Below the pieces are notes generated by a model that made no database searches, was not told where the DNA came from, and saw only the letters and a program-made list of their open reading frames with translations. The position numbers and the translations under genes were made by a program. A DNA stretch of 64,000 nt from Myxocyprinus asiaticus (Eukaryota; Chordata; Actinopteri; Cypriniformes; Catostomidae), in contig NC_059385.1 in NCBI RefSeq assembly GCF_019703515.2, forward strand, positions 33,357,501 to 33,421,500. Reading direction: 5' to 3'. Below, one piece after another: positions 1 to 11,451 of the stretch (position 1 is its first letter; every line of letters begins with the position of its first letter).

Positions 1-470
1 GTTATATTTCATTCTGATAATTAAATTACACCATACGAAAGCAACTCCGCCATTGCCGGTCTCAAGCCCGGATGAGAAAGGAGGAAAGTTGGGCCTAGGG
101 TCAGCTACCCCAAGTGAATGAGACCACTATTGCTGTTTGTGAAAGGAAATGCAAATAAAAATAATGTAATGTTTCTAAACTTATGCTTTTGCATTTATTT
201 GGAATGCAGTAAATCACTTGTTTAATCAAAATCGGCTGTAAGTTTATATATGATGATGTAGTAAAATGTTATTATTGATTTAGTAATCGAACCAATAATT
301 CAAGTTGTAAAGACATATTTCATGTCTCATGGTAGTTTTCCTTTTTATGTGCCATATTTCTTAGGCTTCAGAAGTGTGTTAATCGTGAGGATTTATATTC
401 ATCAACCTGTTACATGCCCGATGTAATCATACAGGCACATTGAACCAAGTTAAAACTTATTTTGCAGATA
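1..470. other. intronic stretch, no gene
   Basis: AT-rich sequence with no conserved reading frame. The part around 50-120 (a short GC-richer block with 'gccggtctcaagcccgga') resembles the 3' tails of fish non-LTR retrotransposons, but the match is too short for me to name a family. It lies upstream of the first visible ppip5k2 exon, so it is probably intronic. Confidence 0.4.
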
Positions 471-481
471 GTTCAAAAAGA

Positions 482-621
482 CCTTATACATAGCCTATAT
501 TTGTTAATAAAAGTTATTATAAATGGATATTTATGGTTTACAGTGAAGACATTCTTCACTGTAAACCATAGATATCCATTATTATAACTTTTATTGACAA
601 ATAATATTAGATTATATAAGG
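482..621. repeat. near-perfect 140-bp hairpin repeat
   Basis: Two arms of about 68 bp (482-549 and 553-620) are nearly exact reverse complements around a 3-nt loop at 550-552. The inner arms ('agtgaaga' against 'tcttcact') pair perfectly, and the outer arms carry a few mismatches and small indels. A foldback MITE or a snap-back insertion would look like this. No coding potential. Confidence 0.8.
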
Positions 622-689
622 CGTAAAAGATACTGACTATTGGTATAAATGTATGAAAGTCTCTCAAATTCCGCTTGGTCACAGGCTGC

Positions 690-765
690 CGTATTTTCCG
701 GAAATAAAGTCGCACCTAAATATAAGTCGCATCAGGTCAAAATTGCATTGTTGAGAAAAAAAAAA
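690..765. repeat. fragment of a 'tataagtcgca' dispersed repeat
   Basis: Contains 'ttttccgg', 'aagtcgcacc' and 'tataagtcgcatc' in close succession, a phrase I recognise from a widely dispersed vertebrate repeat. A related piece with 'tataagtcgc' and 'gtgacttatg' lies at about 8140-8220. Short and degraded. Confidence 0.4.
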
Positions 766-818
766 GAACACTGATAGGTTGCATCTGTGTATAGACCATT
801 TCAAGGACTGTTCGTTGG

Positions 819-836
819 TGACGTCAAGTGACGTCA
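819..836. promoter_or_regulatory. two CRE octamers in tandem
   Basis: Two perfect TGACGTCA palindromes (819-826 and 829-836) lie 10 bp apart. This is the full CREB/ATF binding octamer. There is no adjacent gene start, so function is unsupported. Confidence 0.3.
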
Positions 837-1446
837 TTGTTCAGTGAACATTTTCTGCTTGTCAAAACAGAGATTATTTAGCAGAGACTGGCCACTTTTA
901 AAATGAATGGGAGAAATTGGAATGCCCAATGGCAGCCAACAGTCAGCCCGCCTTACAGGTAAAATAGCCAATCACCTTTTAGATACAGAAATTGCCTCTC
1001 AGTCAACTCAAGAACACCAAATCAAATCAAATCACTTTTATTGTCACACAACCATATACACAAGTGCAATAGTGTGTGAAATTCTTGGGTGCAGTTCCGA
1101 GCAACATAGCAGTCGTGACAGTGATGAGACATATACCAATCTACAATAAACATCAAATTTACACAACACAATTTAAAATCTAATATACACATAATTACAC
1201 ACAACACAGTATACAAATAATAACATACAATGTACATTATAGAATACACATTATACAATAAAAAAAATAGTATATATAGTATATATAAAATGTACAGTAG
1301 GTTGTATTATACTGTATTGACATTCAGGCTGTCGGTTGATAGTCAGTTGCCAGTGTGTTGTTAAGAGAGAATATAATTTATGACAGTCCAGTGTGAGATA
1401 TTAAGATTAATAAAGTGCAGTGCTGATGTATATTGATCGTGAGAGA

Positions 1447-3297
1447 TCAAGAGTTCAAAAGTCTGATTGCTTGGTGGAAGAAGCTGTCATGAAGTCGGCT
1501 GGTGCGGTTCCTGATGCTGCGATACCGCCTGCCTGATGGTAACAGTGAGAGCAGCCCATGGCTTGGGTGGCTGGAGTCTCTGATGATCCTCCAAGCTTTT
1601 TTCACACACCGCCTGGTATATATGTCCTGGAGGGAGGGAAGCTCACCTCTGATGATGTGTCTGGCAGTTCGTACCACCCTTTGCAGGGCTTTGCGGTTGT
1701 GGGCTGTTCTATTGCCGTGCCAGGCAGAGATGCAGCAAGTCAGGATGCTCTCTACAGTGCTGGTGTAGAACCGTGTGAGGATGAAGAAGAGGCTGATGAG
1801 CCTTCTTCACAATGGCCTCAGTGTGGACAGACCATGTGAGTTCCTCAGTGATGTGGACACCCAGGAACTTGAAGCTGCTGACTCTCTCCACTGGTGCTCC
1901 ATTGATGGTGATGGGGCTGTGTTCTCTTTCTCTTCTCCTGAAGTCCATCACAAGCTCCTTTGTCTTACTGATGTTGAGGGAGAGGTTGTGCTCCTGACAC
2001 CAGTGTGTCAGAGTGTGTACCTCCTCTCTGTAGGCTGTTTCATCATTGTCAGTGATCAGACCTACCACCGTCGTATCATCAGAAAACTTAATGAAGGCAT
2101 TGGAGCTATGTGTTGCCACACAGTCATGTGTTACAGGGAATACAAGAGTGGGCTAAGAACACAGCCCTGCAGAGCTCCAGTGTTGAGGGTCAGTGATGAG
2201 GAGATGTTACTTCCCATTCTAACCACCTGTCGTCTGCTTTACAGGAAGTCCAGGATCCAGCTGCACAGCGAGCTGTTTAAGCCCAGAGCCCGGAGTTTCT
2301 CATCAAGCTTGGAGGGCACTATGGTGTTGAATGCTGAGCTGTAGTCTACAGATAGCATTCTCACATAAGTGTTCCTTTTTTCCAGGTGGGAGAGAACAGT
2401 GTGTATTGTAGATGCAATGGCATCATCAGTGGAGCGGTTGTTGCGGTAAGCAAACTGCAGTGGGTCCAGTGATGGAGGCAGCACAGAGCAGATGTAATCT
2501 CTGATTAGTCTCTCAAAGCATTTGCTGATGATGGGGGTCAGAGCAACAGGACGGCAGTCATTTGAGCATGTGATTTTGGATTGCTTTGGTACAGGCACAA
2601 TGGTGGAAGTTTTAAAGCATGTGGGAACTACAGACAAGGAGAGGGAAAGGTTGAAAATGTCCATAAAAACACCAGCCAGTTGGTTCGCGCACGCTCTGAT
2701 GATGTGGCCCAGAATGCCGTCTGGACCCGCGGCTTTACGAATATTCACCCGTCGGAAGGATCGGGTTACATCCGCTACAGAGACGGAGAGTGAACTAACC
2801 TCTGTAGCTTCGGCCGCGAGGGCTCTCTCTGCGAGGGCTGTGTTATTTCTCTCGAACCGTGCATAAAAAGTATTTAGCTCATCCGGGAGAGAGGCAGCGG
2901 TGTTCACGGCGGAGTTTTTATTCCCTTTAAAGTCCGTGATAATATTAATTCCCTGCCACATGCTTCTAGAGTTGGTGGTGTTAAACTGTCCTTCAATCTT
3001 GTTCCTGTACTGGTGTTTTGCTGCTCTGATAGTTTTTTGGAGGGCATAACTGGCTTGTTTATGCTCCTCTGCGTTCCCGGAATTAAAAGCAGAGGTCCAC
3101 GCATTAAGTGCCGCACGAACATCGCTATTAATCCAAGGTTTCTGGTTCGGGTAGATCCGTATTGTTTTGGACGAAACAACATCCTTTGCGCACTTTCTGA
3201 TGAAACACGTTACGCTATCAGCGTAAACCTCGATGTCGTCATCAGAGGCGGACCGGAACATCTCCCAGTCTGCGTGATCAAAGCAGTCTTGTAGCAT
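1447..3297 (-). pseudogene. LINE reverse transcriptase and C-terminus (broken)
   Basis: The minus-strand frame 2239-3297 (352 aa) contains 'KAAGPDGI', 'CRPVALTPIISKCFERLI' and 'LSVDYSSAFNTI', i.e. fingers and the A motif of an LINE reverse transcriptase. The frame 1709-2119 continues with the catalytic C motif, here FSDD rather than the usual FADD, followed by 'LSLNISKTKELVMDFRR'. The frame 1447-1677 gives the C-terminus. At least two frameshifts separate these pieces, so the enzyme is inactive. Confidence 0.85.
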
Positions 3298-3426
3298 AGA
3301 ATCTGATTGGTCCGACCAACACTGGATCGTTCTGAGGGTGGGTGCTTCCTGTTTCAGTTTCTGCCTGTAAGCGGGCAGAAGCAGAATGGAATAGTGGTCC
3401 GATTTGCCAAATGGTGGGCGGGGGAG

Positions 3427-4215
3427 TTATTTGTAGCCATCCCGGAAGGGAGAGTAGCAATGGTCCAAAACCCGGTCCCCTCGTGTGTTAAAACTGATGT
3501 GTTGGTGGTATTTTGGTGCAATTGATTTAAAATTGGCTTTGTTAAAGTCCCCGGTCACAATGAACGTGGCCTCAGGGTGCACGATTTCCTGCTTGCTTAT
3601 AATCCCATACAGTTCCTTGAGTGCCAAGTCTGTGTCGGCTTGTGGCGGGATGTACACAGCTGTGATAATGACTGCTGTGAATTCCCTCGGTAGCCAGAAT
3701 GGTCGACACAGAAGCATGAGAAATTCCAGATCAGGAGAGCAGAAAGGCTTGATAGAATGTACGTTCCTCTGATCACACCAGGATTTGTTGATCATAAAAC
3801 ATACACCACCACCTCTGCTTTTACCTGAGAGGTCTTTTGCTCTGTTCGCTCGGTGCACGGAGAACCCCACGGGTTCGATGGCTGAATCTGGAATCTCCGC
3901 AGACATCCAAGTTTCTGTAAGGCAGATAATGCAGCAGTCCCTCGTCTCTCATTGGAAACGGATCCACGCTCTCAGCTCGCAGAGCTTGTTGTCTAGAGAC
4001 TGAACATTTGCCAGTAGAATAGTGGGTAGCGGGTGTCGATTTGCACAACGTCTTACTCTGATGAGAATGCCAGCTCTGTTTCCCCTTTTCCTTCTGCATT
4101 CCCGTGGCCAGGCATCCCAGACAAAAGGCTCCGCTGGCGTGTTTGTAAACAGCAGGTCGGCATTGAGGAATTTGAAGTCCGGTTTACGGTGTGTAATTGC
4201 AGAACCAATGTCCAA
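3427..4215 (-). pseudogene. LINE endonuclease region (broken)
   Basis: The minus-strand frames 3949-4215 ('LLANVQSLDNKLCELRAW'), 3821-4099 and 3427-3906 together form an APE-like endonuclease with 'GGGVCFMINKSWC', 'VYIPPQ', 'FIVTGDFNKAN' and 'RVLDHCYS'. The GDFN and LDH motifs are typical of the catalytic core. Frameshifts between the pieces mean no complete protein is made. This domain nicks target DNA in the parent LINE family. Confidence 0.8.
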
Positions 4216-4344
4216 AAGTGTTTGTCTGTCGTAGACAATAAGGCAGACAACATCCTAGACCAAAAAACATAAGAATTGTAAACAAAACAAACAAAAAACT
4301 ACAATGTTGTTTCGGAGCTCGCAACGCAACAGCCATACTCGGTG

Positions 4345-5097
4345 CCATCTTGAGTCTAATCACGCATGCGCATTAGCTAAATGACAGTATAATTGTGTTT
4401 TTAGCGTAATCTGAGGTAAAGAAACATTTTATTATACCAGTTGTGATGGAACGACACGTCCTTCCCGTGGATCATCGTCGCCCCGTCTCGCATGATCCCA
4501 ACGAATAGCCTCATCACCGCTGCCTTTAAACACAGAGTGCGCCTCTCCTCAGGACACCGGTCTCTACCTGCTGGCATCTTTACAGGTCCAGGAACGGAGC
4601 AGGGAGTGTCCGGTGCAAGTTCGATGTGTCGCCACACCCGCACCCCAGAACCCTGGCGTGAGTTGGAGCACGCGTTGCGGCCAATGGGCCAATATGCCAG
4701 GCCGCTATTCCCCTCAAGTGCTGAGGCCCAGGGAAGCTGGACCACTCGAGTGAAGTCACACAGTGTTGTCAGATTTTACTGCTTATTTGAAATATGTTCT
4801 TTTATCGAAATCTTGACCAACCGTTTTGGAGATTTCTGTCTTTTCCCATTCAAGTAGATAGGAGCTGCACTTTCATGCTGCTTGTTTACATAGAAAAATA
4901 GCTGCCAAAACTGCCCAAGATCGTTCCAGAAACGGTCGACTTTGTTGAAAGGATCTGGAAAAGGATCCGGACCATTCTAATTCCTTTGTTTTTGTTTATA
5001 TTCTTGAAATGCCAGACTTTTCCTTCAGCTGTTCAGCAGCATGTCAGATCCACTCCAGCGTGACGATTACCTCAGCATCTACGCATCGTATCACAAT
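4345..5097. other. unassigned block, GC-rich in part
   Basis: Bases about 4440-4750 are clearly more GC- and CpG-rich than their surroundings and open in more than one frame (for example 4492-4857 on the plus strand, 4401-4745 on the minus strand). Neither translation resembles a family I know. It could be a fragment of a transposon or of a processed gene. The rest (4750-5097) is unremarkable. Confidence 0.35.
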
Positions 5098-7725
5098 GCA
5101 GGGCCGTGCACAGACATTTTGGGGGGCAGGTGCTCAAGCGGAAAAAAAAGGGCACCCCTCTCATAATTATTTATAAAAAATAAAGTTACATACAATAACA
5201 CATCTTGTACTTATTTATTTCAATACCCATATACTCATACAGGCAACAACAAAGAAAACAGTGGCACATTGTGCATGCTTTAGTGGTCTGTAAAATAAAT
5301 AACCATTCAAAATCAACAAATCTTTACACAAAATTGAAAAAGGCTGTTCTTGCTCATACCCTTCCAGTGCTATGGAGGATCCTGCCTCCATCTCACCGTC
5401 GTCTTGATCTAACGTGTCAGAGAGCATTGTTTATGTAGCTGTCCCTGAACATGACTCTGCTCTGGATTCTGACCATTCTTCATCTGAGATGGGTTCTTTA
5501 TCAGGTGGCAATACATCTCCCTCATCCTCCTTACTGCTAGATGGCCAGATCCAGGATAGAAGAGAGCAGCTACCCTCAGCTGCCTGCTGTAGCTCCCTTT
5601 CTTTGTTTTCTTAGCCTGTCCTTTATTGGCATTATGCTGCAATTGGTAAATGAGCAAAATCAGTGTTGTGCATGATAATTAAGGGTTAATCTCCCAAAAA
5701 AATAGACCAACAGTACGATATGATGTTTATTTGGCTAGGACTGCTTGGTCGATGCATTACAACAGTAAGCCTCACCAGACTGTATCTGTCAGTGGCCCAA
5801 CTTAGTACCCTACCACATAGCTACTATTTCTGCTGACAAATTTTAATGGGCTATTTGTCATTGTTTGGCAATGTTTTAATAATATTTAAGGTAAATTCAT
5901 GATATAGATTACTGCAAGTGTTGTAATGTTGACCTAACTTATATAAGGATAGCTCAACTTTAATGCTGACAAAATACTAATATTCAGCTAAAGTAGCTTC
6001 ATGTCTGATCGCCAAAACCACTTTGTATACTTAAAATAAATTGTGGGCCTATAATAAGATTTCAATAAAATTAGATTAACAGTTAAACTTTCAAAGCTGA
6101 GCGTGTAAAGGCCCTGGACTTTTGTATTGAAATGACAATCAGTTGGCTTGCCTACAACTACCAGTAAATTTTGTGTCACAGGAGTAAGAATCGATAATTT
6201 ACTAGGCTATATATTAAAGCTTTTTCTAATCAGTATGAGCATGTAAACAGTGGACGAATCATATATTTGCACATATTCTTGTGACGGGTGACAGGTCAGC
6301 TAACGTTTCTGATATCCAAATATGGTAGACTATTAACCACGTAATGCATAATTATTTGTTTTAGTTGCCTGACAAAGGAACTAGCCTACCAGAGTTCACT
6401 CGTTTTTCATTGACGATGGCGTCACAACGTTATTTTATGCCAACGCCAGACAAGCTTTCTTGTTAAGCTTAATGGAGGACTATTGCCTAAGTTAGGCTGG
6501 CTGTATCGAGATGTTTTAATAGTGGTTTGATTTCACAACAGTGACAAACAATGCTGAAGCTTAGGGCAAACACTATCATTACCTGGCTGTCACCAATGAA
6601 GGCAGGTCAGGGAGATGTGGATGCTGCTTCGCAGGGTGCTCGATTTTGTGCATTAAATGTGGTGGCTGTGATGAGGGAAGTCGAAGAGGGAGGGGCAGAG
6701 GCTTGTGCAGTCTTGCAGAATTAGAACTCAAATGCAGGTGTCAGCAGGGTTGGAGATTAACGGAATACATGTAACAGGATTACATATTTAAAATACAAAA
6801 TATAAGTAACTGTATTCCACTACAGATACAGTTTAAATCATTGGTAATTAGAATACAATTACATTCAAAAAGTATTTTGATTACTGTAGAGATTACTTTG
6901 CATTTTATTGTAATTTGTTTAATTTAATATTTAGTCCTTTCAGATGTGATCCAAAGTGCATTTGAACAGCGGTGAAACACTTTCTTATGATGTGTTACAT
7001 TCATATGAGCAGACAGAGAAGTTTGGAGCAGAAGAAATAGAAATAAACCTTGTATAAATTGTCAGCTTTATTTTAAGCTAAAATGCTATTTCTAGCCATT
7101 TTACATGCATGTTACCAGGCACGATCATATTTTTTTATCAAGAAAATTCACATTGGATCATAATTTCTTTTTTCTAGTAAGACCTTTGATATTAGGGCAA
7201 CATCGTATTCTTGATGATAATTTTTGTATTGTTTCCCTGTAAAAATATCTAAATATCCTTAAAACAAGATCAGTTTGATTTATCTTGTTTTAGAAACAAC
7301 ACTGCATAAGATATTTAGGTTTTTCAGAGAATATATTTTTAACATGTGTATTTTGTCTTACTGTACTGGCAGAGTTTTTATTGTCAAAACAAGTGAAAAA
7401 ATCTACCAGTGCTGAAGAAGTAATCCAAAGTATTTAGAATACGTTACTGGCCTTAAGTAATCTAACGGAATATGTTACAAATGACATTTTACAGCATGTA
7501 TTCTGTAATCTGTGGTGGAATACATTTAAAAAGTAACCCTCCCAACCCTGGTTGTCAGGCATTTAATTGAGAATTGATGCCAGGGGCCAAATTTAAATAC
7601 TAAAATACAAAATTAGAAAAAGAAATAGAAAAAAAAAATCTTGTAAAAAGGGCACCTATCTAGTCAGAGACCAAAAAGGCAGGTGCTTGAGCACCACCTG
7701 GGGTATCTGTGTACTGCGTACGTAA
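5098..7725. mobile_element. non-autonomous hAT-like element
   Basis: The left end at 5098 reads 'cagggccgtgcacagac' followed by 'ggcaggtgctcaagc'. The right end near 7660-7725 holds the reverse complement of the same phrase ('gcttgagcaccacctgg' and 'tctgtgtac'). A 5' CAGGG terminus is hAT-like. The interior has no transposase. The right terminus is diverged, so its exact last base is uncertain. A second element (6745-7550) is inserted in it. Confidence 0.6.
6745..7550. mobile_element. nested hAT-like MITE with 8-bp TSD
   Basis: Starts 'cagggttgg' and ends 'ccaaccctg', with extended inverted ends built of 'taacggaatacatgtaac'-like sequence. It is flanked by 8-bp direct repeats, ggtgtcag (6737-6744) and gttgtcag (7551-7558), matching at 7 of 8. 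CAG termini plus 8-bp duplications fit the hAT superfamily. No coding capacity, so it would need a transposase from elsewhere. Confidence 0.8.
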
Positions 7726-8235
7726 CATGGCATATTTTAATCGGGAGTATTTGCTCAAAGTAATCATGTGTAACAGCTTTCCAAATGCTGTTTATGTTCC
7801 ATGAAAAAAAAAAAAAACGAGACTAATAAGCCACATCTGTTGTAACTCTATGCTGTGCAAAAATAAATGAAAGTAAACAGCTATCAAGTTTTTACTACGA
7901 GTGTGATGAAACTTCATTTTGTGGGCATGTGAGGAGTTGCATTTGACAGAAGTCTAGAGTTTGTTAGAATGATAATGTTAAAATGGACAAAATATTTAAA
8001 CTAGTTGCATAAAGCAGTTTGTAAAGGAATAGAGGCTACTTTAAAATGCTACTACCATCACTATGAGTGCTGTTTTCATCTTTTTGTGTGTAAGCATATG
8101 TGTTTTATTGTGCAGCGTGTTTGACCGGCCGGTTACGTAGCCCAAAAATTATGTATATAAGTCGCTTCAGACTATAAATCGCTGGACCTTTCAGATGATG
8201 AAAAAAAAAAATGTGACTTATGTTATATTATAATA
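7726..8235. other. intronic stretch with repeat fragment
   Basis: AT-rich sequence without coding signal. About 8140-8220 contains another fragment of the 'tataagtcgc' dispersed repeat also seen near 690-765. Confidence 0.4.
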
Positions 8236-8237
8236 TA

Positions 8238-9176
8238 AAATACTGTATTTATTTTTCACCGAAACGGTGCTGTTGTCCTGCCAAAGCCAATGGTCAGGTG
8301 ACATTTCACCCCACGCTTCCTGTTGCACTTGCCATAGATGTGGCTGTCTAGTCAGGCACTTCTCACACACCTTACAGTTTAGCTGATCCCACAAAAGCTC
8401 AAAGGGGGTTAAGATCCATAACACACTTTTCCAATTATCTGTTGTGCAATGTCTGTTTCTTTGCCCACTCTAACCTTTTCATTTTGTTTTTCTGTTTCAA
8501 AAGTGGCTTTTTCTTTGCAATTCTTCCCATAAGGCCTGCATCCCTGGGTCTGCTCTTTACTGTTGTACATGAAACTGGTGTTGAGCATGTAGATTTCAAT
8601 GAAGCTGTCAGCTGAGGACATGTGAGGCGTCAATTTTTCAAACTAGAGACTGTAATACTTATCCTCTTGTTCCACATCTCTTTCTGTCCTTTGAAGACTG
8701 TAGTGTACACCTTTGTATGAAATCTTCAGTTTTTTGGCTATTTCAATCCTCAAAACAATGATTGACTGATGGGTTTCTAGAGAAAGCCGTTTCTTTTTTG
8801 CTCTTTTTGACCTAATATTGACCTTAAGACATGCCAGTCTATTGCATATTGTGGCAACTCAAAAACAAACACAAAGACAATGTTAAGCTTCATTTAACGA
8901 ACCAAATAGCTTTCAACTGTGTTTAATATAATGGCAAGTAATTTTCTAGTACCAAATTAGCAATTTAGCATGATTACTCAAGGATAAGGTGTTGGAGTGA
9001 TGGCTGCTGGAAATGGGGCCTGTCTAGATTTGATAAAAAATGACTTTTTCAAATGGTGATGGTGCTGTTTTTTACATTAGTAATTTCGTGACTATACTTT
9101 GTGATCAGTTGAATGCCACTTTGGTGAATTAAAGTACCAACTTTCTTCCGAAACGGCAAAATCTGTAAGATATTCC

Positions 9177-9178
<2 letters not shown>
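8238..9178 (-). mobile_element. Tc1-like relic (TDR2-like)
   Basis: Phrases such as 'cccataaggcctgcat', 'gaaactggtgttgagcatg', 'caatgattgactgatgg' and 'tccgaaacggcaaaatctg' match a fish Tc1-like element whose transposase reads on the minus strand. There are many deletions and no usable frame. The terminal repeat runs into the (TG)n tract at 9181, so the right end is lost or eroded. Confidence 0.65.
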
Positions 9179-9385
<207 letters not shown>

Positions 9386-10943
9386 CTGGTGCTGGTCATA
9401 TAATTAGAATATCATCAAAAAGTTGATTTATTTCACTAATTCCATTCAAAAAGTGAAACTTGTATATTATATTCATTCATTACACACAGACTGATATATT
9501 TCAAATGTTTATTTCTTTTAATTTTGATGATTATAACTGACAACTAAGGAAAATCCCAAATTCAGTATCTCAGAAAATTAGAATATTGTGAAAAGGTTCA
9601 ATATTGAAGACACCTGGTGCCACACTCTAATCAGCTAATTAACTCAAAACACCTGCAAAGGCCTTTAAATGGTCTCTCAGTCTAGTTCTGTACACTACAC
9701 AATCATGGGGAAGACTGCTGACTTGACAGTTGTCCAAAAGACTACAATTGACACGTTGCACAAGGAGGGCAAGACACAAAAGGTCATTGCAAAAGAGGCT
9801 GGCTGTTCACAGAGCTCTGTGTCCAAGCACATTAATAGAGAGGCGAAGGGAAGGAAAAGATGTGGTAGAAAAAGGTGTACAAGCAATAGGGATAACCACA
9901 CCCTGGAGAGGATTGTGAAACAAAACCCATTCAAAAATGTGGGGGAGATTCACAAAGAGTGGACTGCAGCTGGAGTCAGTGCTTCAAGAACCACTACGCA
10001 CAGACGTATGCAAGACATGGGTTTCAGCGTCTCGCCTGGGCTAAAGACAAAAAGGACTGGACTGCTGCTGAGTGGTCCAAAGTTATGTTCTCTGATGAAA
10101 GTCAATTTTGCATTTCCTTTGGAAATCAGGGTCCCAGAGTCTGGAGGAAGAGAGGAGAGGCACACAATCCACGTTGCTTGAGGTCCGGTGTAAAGTTTCC
10201 ACAGTCATTGTTGGTTTGGGGTGCCATGTCATCTGCTGGTGTTGGTCCACTGTGTTTTCTGAGGTCCAAGGTCAATGCAGCCGTATACCAGGAAGTTTTA
10301 GAGCACTTCATGCTTCCTGCTGCTGACCAACTTTATGGAGATGCAGATTTCATTTTCCAACAGGACTTGGCACCTGCACACAGTGCCAAAGCAACCAGTA
10401 TCTGGTTTAAGGACCATGGTATCCCTGTTCTTAATTGGCCAGCAAACTCGCCTGACCTTAACCCCATAGAAAATCTATGGGGTATTGTGAAGAGGAAGAT
10501 GCGATATGCCAGACCCAACAATGCAGAAGAGCTGAAGGCCACTATCAGAGCAACCTGGGCTCTCATAACACCTGAGCAGTGCCACAGACTGATCGACTCC
10601 ATGCCACGCCGCATTGCTGCAGTAATTCAGGCAAAATGAGCCCCAACTAAGTATTGAGTGCTGTACATGCTCATACTTTTCATGTTCATACTTTTCAGTT
10701 GGCCAAGATTTCTAAAAATCCTTTCTTTGTATTGGTCTTAAGTAATATTCTAATTTTCTGAGATACTGAATTTGGGATTTTCCTTAGTTGTCAGTTATAA
10801 TCATCAAAATTAAAAGAAATAAACATTTGAAATATCAGTCTGTGTGTAATGAATGAATATAATATACAAGTTTCACTTTTTGAATGGAATTAGTGAAATA
10901 AATCAACTTTTTGATGATATTCTAATTATATGACCAGCACCTG
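9386..10943 (+). mobile_element. Tc1-like transposon, both long TIRs present
   Basis: A 1558-bp element flanked by TA, with inverted ends of about 210 bp ('ctggtgctggtcatata' on the left, 'tatgaccagcacctg' on the right). The TIR halves remain closely matched over their length, so the copy is fairly young. It carries one transposase gene, 9705-10639, which has a small deletion and is therefore non-autonomous. Confidence 0.93.
9705..10639 (+). pseudogene. Tc1 transposase (DD34E), internal deletion
   Basis: ATG at 9705 ('MGKTADLTVVQKTTI') opens an HTH DNA-binding region ('KEAGCSQSSVSKHINR'), then a second helix bundle up to 'RMQDMGF' near 10025. There the frame jumps to that of 9959-10639, which holds the catalytic domain: 'MFSDESQF' (first D), 'FQQDLAPAH' (second D) and '[11 protein letters not shown]' (E), ending 'AAVIQAK' and stop at 10639. 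Family members have a linker between 'GF' and 'QRLAWAKDKK'. Here these abut, so a deletion of a few dozen bases with a frame change has removed the linker. All three catalytic residues survive. The product would cut and paste the element at TA. Confidence 0.9.
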
Positions 10944-10952
10944 TATATACAC

Positions 10953-11446
10953 ACACTACCGGTCAAAAGTTTTGAAACACTTCTGAAGGCGTATGATTAA
11001 ATGTTTGAAATTAGTTTTGTAGACAAAAATATAATTGTGCCACCATATTAATTTATTTCATTATAAAACTAAAATGTAATAAAAAATAAAAAAAACAGTT
11101 TTTGAAATTGATGACTTGGACCAAATAATAAAGAAAAGCTGCCAATAAGTGCCCAACATGGGAACTCCTTCAATACTGTTTTAAAAGCATCCCAGGGTGA
11201 TACCTCAAGAAGTTGGTTGAGAAAATGTCAAGAGTACATGTCTACAAATCCTAGGCAAAGGGAGACTACTTTGAAGATGCTAAAATATAACACAGTTTTG
11301 ATTTATTTTGGATTTTGTTTAGTCACAACATAATTCCCATAGTTCCATTTATGTTATTCCATAGTTTTGATAACTTTTGAAATGTGAAAAAAAAAAAATA
11401 TATAATAAAGAATGAGTAAGTGTTTCAAAACTTTTGACCGGTAGTG
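10953..11446 (-). mobile_element. Tc1-type MITE, copy 1 of 3
   Basis: About 494 bp with inverted ends 'acactaccggtcaaaag' and 'cttttgaccggtagtgt' next to TA dinucleotides. No transposase. Two partial copies lie at 21079-21510 and 40147-40478 in the opposite orientation, sharing 'catagttccatttatg' and the 'agtgcccaacatggga' phrase. Confidence 0.85.
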
Positions 11447-11451
11447 TATTT

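Larger units (their letters stand above)
1019..4340 (-). mobile_element. CR1/L2-group LINE, degenerate, minus strand
   Basis: A non-LTR retrotransposon of about 3.3 kb read on the minus strand. Its 3' end at the left carries a short (aaatc)n-type tail starting near 1019. Going leftward from about 4250 it encodes an APE-type endonuclease, a reverse transcriptase and a C-terminal region that ends at 1447. Reading frames shift several times, so the copy is dead. The 5' end near 4340 is not sharply defined. A 5'-truncated copy of the same family's 3' tail is at 50084-50540. Clade assignment (CR1, L2 or Rex1 group) rests on the style of the RT and C-terminal sequence ('HPSHGLLSLLPSGRRYRSI'); I cannot separate those clades by eye. 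Confidence 0.85.

Noticed and set aside
1775..2866. Plus-strand frames overlapping the LINE
   Set aside because: Shadow frames of the minus-strand reverse transcriptase, whose motifs are unambiguous.
5414..5614. Frame with 'IQDRREQ', resembling the ppip5k2 peptide expected just before exon a
   Set aside because: Only a few residues match, the flanking residues do not, there is no splice site at the right phase, and it lies inside a hAT-like element.
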